A stretch of DNA of 64,000 nt from Corella eumyota (taxonomy: Eukaryota; Chordata; Ascidiacea; Phlebobranchia; Corellidae), in contig OY720098.1 in the NCBI GenBank assembly GCA_963082875.1, positions 11,346,001 through 11,410,000 of the forward strand, written 5' to 3'. Both the position numbers and the translations under genes were made by a program. The notes under the pieces were generated by a model that had not been told where the DNA came from, made no database searches, and saw only the letters and a program-made list of their open reading frames with translations. Below, in pieces: positions 61,385 through 64,000 of the stretch; the first letter of the stretch is position 1; every line of letters starts with the position of its first letter.

Positions 61385-63430
61385 ATGGCTCTTTCAATTG
61401 ATGAGCCAATGTCGCCGCAGATATTCGACAGCTTAACTTCGTGCGACCCGGGCCTGGCTTGGCAGTTATGCAGGTAACTAATTGTGTTTATGTATTTGCC
61501 AAAAGTGAAGATATCCCAAAAGGCTAACATATACAATTTAATATAGTTTTCTGTTTTAGAAATTACGTCGCTTTTCAACTACTCGGCAAGGATCCTGTAG
61601 CTGTTCCCTTTTTAGACGAAGCTTATCATATAGTTCCGTTTGGAGTGATAGTTAAAAAGAGTAAACGTTCGGTAAGCTAAATTAGTGGTTAAGATTGTGT
61701 TCTACGAAATTAAGTTATGTTTTTTTTCTTGAATACTTTTTTTAGAATCAAGATGTATCAGTACCCGAAGGTTCAGGCAAATCTTCCTACTCAATAATTG
61801 GCTCAATGGCAAACGTCTCCGCTCCAAGCGTGGATAAAACTCCATTTCACCAAAAACCAGCTCGCGTTTTTGAATATAACTTCAATCCAAGGTTTTAGTT
61901 TATTAAACTTCCCATTTAAACAACAAGGCTAGATTAAAAAAAGCAATTCGTTATTTATCATATTAAAATTTCCTTAAAATTTACTCTCATTTTAAAAAAA
62001 TGATGCTGATTGTTTTTTTACAGATTTGTTTATCGAATTACTGGAATGAAAAACGGAGTAAAAAAGGCAATTAAAATAAAAATAGGAGGGACCGAATGTT
62101 ATGATGTCTCACTTAGCATGGAGCTTGGAAAGCTAGTACTTGATAAACGCATTCACGGATTGCATAACGTAAAAAAGTTGTTTGTGATATTTGAAGTTTT
62201 TTACGCCCAGTCAGTCAGCGTTAGCGTGACAATAGGTAAAATGGCATTTACCTTAAACATTATTGGTATATCTAAATGTACATAGTTATATAATAAAAAC
62301 AGTTCTAAAAAGGCTAAAATGTAGGGGAACAAAAACCTGGAAGCCAATATATGGAAACAAATAACCGAAAATTTGCCCACGATCGACGCATGCCAGTGGG
62401 GTTTAGTGCTCAAAAGTTCCCACTAATGTCAAATGGTTGTGTAGGTTTTATGGAAAGATCAAACTTGGATGGACTTAGAGATGGAAGATGGAAAAGGTGA
62501 AACGTTTTATAAAGTTTAGGTTTTACCAATTTGAAAAAATAAAAATATTGTGTTTAATAAAATTGGTTATTATTACAATGCTTAAAAAAAGAAAATGTTG
62601 CACAAAAGAAAATGTTGGCACGCAAATTAAAAATATGTATATATATATATATGAAAAATTTAATGTTGGTTACTAATGTTAAAAACAGATCATCTAGATT
62701 GCTAAGTGATCCTTTGCCACAAGCTCCTACTGATCCAAATCAGCCTGGTCCATCAAACCAATGGAATAGGGATGGTGGTCATTCGATGTCTGTTAAACGT
62801 AATCCGCGCGATGTATTACCAACTGTACCAGGTATTTTTATATTAACGTAAGACTAAAATCTTAGGCTTTTTAGCTGTATTGATAGCCGGTTAGTTAGTT
62901 AGAGTTGAAAATATGTATGTGAGCCTAATATAAAAAAAGGCGTCATTTGTAAATGACTGGGTATTACTTGGCAGCGTGGTGTAGTAAAAATAACACTTGC
63001 TACACCACACATGAGGTCGTGGGTTCAATCCCCACTGCTCTCATACTGTAGCACCCTTGAGTAAAGCGCTATAAACGGTATAAACTCCTGTTGAGCCAGC
63101 ACTTAATCAACAGTATAGTTATCGGGCAATTATAATCTATAATTTCCCAAACTGCCACAGGCAACTCGAGACTGGGTCGGAGTAACTGATGTTACTCTAT
63201 GTTCAAGTCGCGCATTCGACTTTCCCACATCAAGGATAAAGATATATACAAAAAAAAAACTTACCCAGCGATGTAAAATTTAGCATTAGGGTACTAATAC
63301 ATGTTACTTAAAAAAATACGATAGTAATTCACAATACAAAAAGATATAATATTTAAACTTTTTACGAGGTAACCGAATGAACGATCCGCTGCCGCAACCA
63401 CCTAACGTCTCAACTTCTTCATCTGACTAA
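61385..63430 (+). CDS. Unrecognised 311-aa protein with beta-rich middle and proline-rich C-terminus
   Basis: Seven exons, 61385-61473, 61560-61671, 61746-61891, 62024-62235, 62325-62496, 62689-62831 and 63369-63430, total 936 nt with every junction in phase. The ATG has a strong context (GGCCATGGC). No signal peptide or membrane span. Residues 1-67 include CRNYVAFQLLGKDPVAVPFLDEAYHIVPFG. Residues ~95-190 alternate hydrophobic and polar residues (FVYRITGMKNG, KKAIKIKIGGTECYDVSL, LFVIFEVF, VSVSVTIGG), suggesting a compact beta domain. Residues ~245-311 are Pro/Asn-rich and carry the motif DPLPQxP twice (SDPLPQAP, NDPLPQPP) on separate exons. I recognise no family; tunicate- or lineage-specific origin is possible. 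It is the only plus-strand gene, divergent from Galpha-s. Intron 6 contains a SINE. Confidence 0.75.
62960..63259 (+). repeat. tRNA-derived SINE in intron 6 of the 311-aa gene
   Basis: The head has an A box TGGCAGCGTGG (62969-62979) and B box GGTTCAATCCC (63022-63032), followed by a body with GCTATAAACGGTATAAACT, TGAGCCAGCACTTAATCAAC, GGGCAATTATAATC and CCCAAACTGCCAC, and an A-rich tail after AAGGATAAAG. It is colinear with the older copy at 8026-8353. Pol III promoter boxes look intact. It is same-strand with the host gene and does not touch an exon. Confidence 0.75.
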
Positions 63431-64000
63431 ACTTCTGTTCGTTTCCAATAATTTAAATGCCAAAAGCGTCATTTAATAAAACGTCTGCTAAAAATAGAAA
63501 AATATCTACAAATGGAAATCTACCTCGTTTTGTTGATTAATATCACCAGTAAAAAATCGCTTGTCGTAATGTGGTCGCTATCCGAGAAATATTTATTAAT
63601 ATTTCTGCCACTCTTCTATGTCTACACAACCTGATGATTAGATATCCACACATCTAAAACTGCACGATGGTCGCAAACGGATTTCGAACGGTTATTTCTA
63701 AAAAAATATATAAAAATATTAGTTTACAATAGTAGAGCAATTATTCATTTTACTAAAAATAAAAACTTACCTTTTAGCAATAAAACAAAAAATTATTTTG
63801 GATGAATAAGATTTGATACGGGCGTCATAAAAAAATAATTTAATTAATTTTAAACATTTTTATTTTTATGACCCAACGGTTAAAGAATGTACAGGGCAAG
63901 TGAGAAAAAGATATTTTGATAAGCACATTCATCGAACAGAGAATTAGAAATTTAAAACAAAATTATAAAGTATAAGTTTTTTGATAAACTTAAAAAGTAC
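63431..64000. other. 3' flank of the 311-aa gene
   Basis: After the 3' end signal there is no clear gene. On the minus strand, 63525-63699 has short open stretches next to a TTTTTTAG acceptor-like site and a later GAG|GTAGAT donor-like site, but no consistent exon chain. Confidence 0.4.
63475..63480 (+). terminator. Poly(A) signal AATAAA of the 311-aa gene
   Basis: AATAAA lies 44 nt past the TAA stop of the 311-aa gene, at the expected distance for a short 3' UTR, and independently supports the last exon. Confidence 0.6.

Noticed and set aside
62201-62413. 70-codon minus-strand open frame
   Set aside because: Antisense of exons 4-5 of the 311-aa gene.
62636-62653. TA-repeat tract
   Set aside because: A simple AT microsatellite in an intron; nothing beyond base composition.
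1-64000. CRISPR arrays, bacterial operons, retroviral or other virus-like elements
   Set aside because: No regularly spaced direct repeats, no polymerase, integrase or capsid-like frames and no long terminal repeats were seen; homopolymer A/T runs reflect base composition.

Overview
The window is AT-rich animal DNA with compact, intron-rich genes. Introns are GT-AG, mostly from under 100 bp to about 2 kb, and there are a few short tRNA-derived repeats. Every recognisable gene is a metazoan family: tomoregulin/TMEFF, FHOD formin, an SLC4 anion exchanger, SZRD1 and the stimulatory G protein alpha subunit. Gene compactness, base composition and the SINE style suggest an invertebrate deuterostome, most likely an ascidian tunicate. 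That assignment is inference and is not proved by a marker gene. I see no retroviral or other virus-like element, no CRISPR array and no rRNA.

Layout. Five genes run in a row on the minus strand. (1) 55-2825: 5' part of a tomoregulin-like transmembrane protein, running off the left edge. (2) 5055-23514: an FHOD-type formin, 27 coding exons, 1314 aa. (3) 25543-41865: an AE2/AE3-like Cl-/HCO3- exchanger, 33 coding exons, about 1440 aa, with leader exons reaching about 45.2 kb. (4) 46942-48269: SZRD1, 5 coding exons, 197 aa. (5) 51337-57388: Galpha-s, 12 coding exons, 379 aa, with a 5' non-coding exon near 57.9 kb. One gene is on the plus strand: 61385-63430, 7 exons, 311 aa, with no family I recognise. 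I rebuilt exon chains by hand from splice sites. In all five genes whose stop lies in the window the summed exon lengths are divisible by three and every junction keeps phase, which supports the models strongly.

Between genes, 2.8-5.05, 23.5-25.5, 42-46.9, 48.3-51.3 and 57.4-61.4 kb hold leaders, 3' UTRs and sparse motifs. Repeats are two copies of one tRNA-derived SINE (8.03 and 62.96 kb), a tandem pair of a second tRNA-like element (10.2-10.6 kb) and several short tandem duplications.

The genes are not a pathway cluster. Galpha-s (cAMP), FHOD (actin), the exchanger (pH and Cl-) and tomoregulin (EGF-type signalling) are ordinary housekeeping or developmental genes lying side by side. The most interesting items are the unassigned 311-aa gene, a 12-nt microexon and a cassette exon in the anion exchanger, upstream ORFs in three leaders, a CRE-like cluster inside FHOD, and an orphan exon-like segment at 24 kb.
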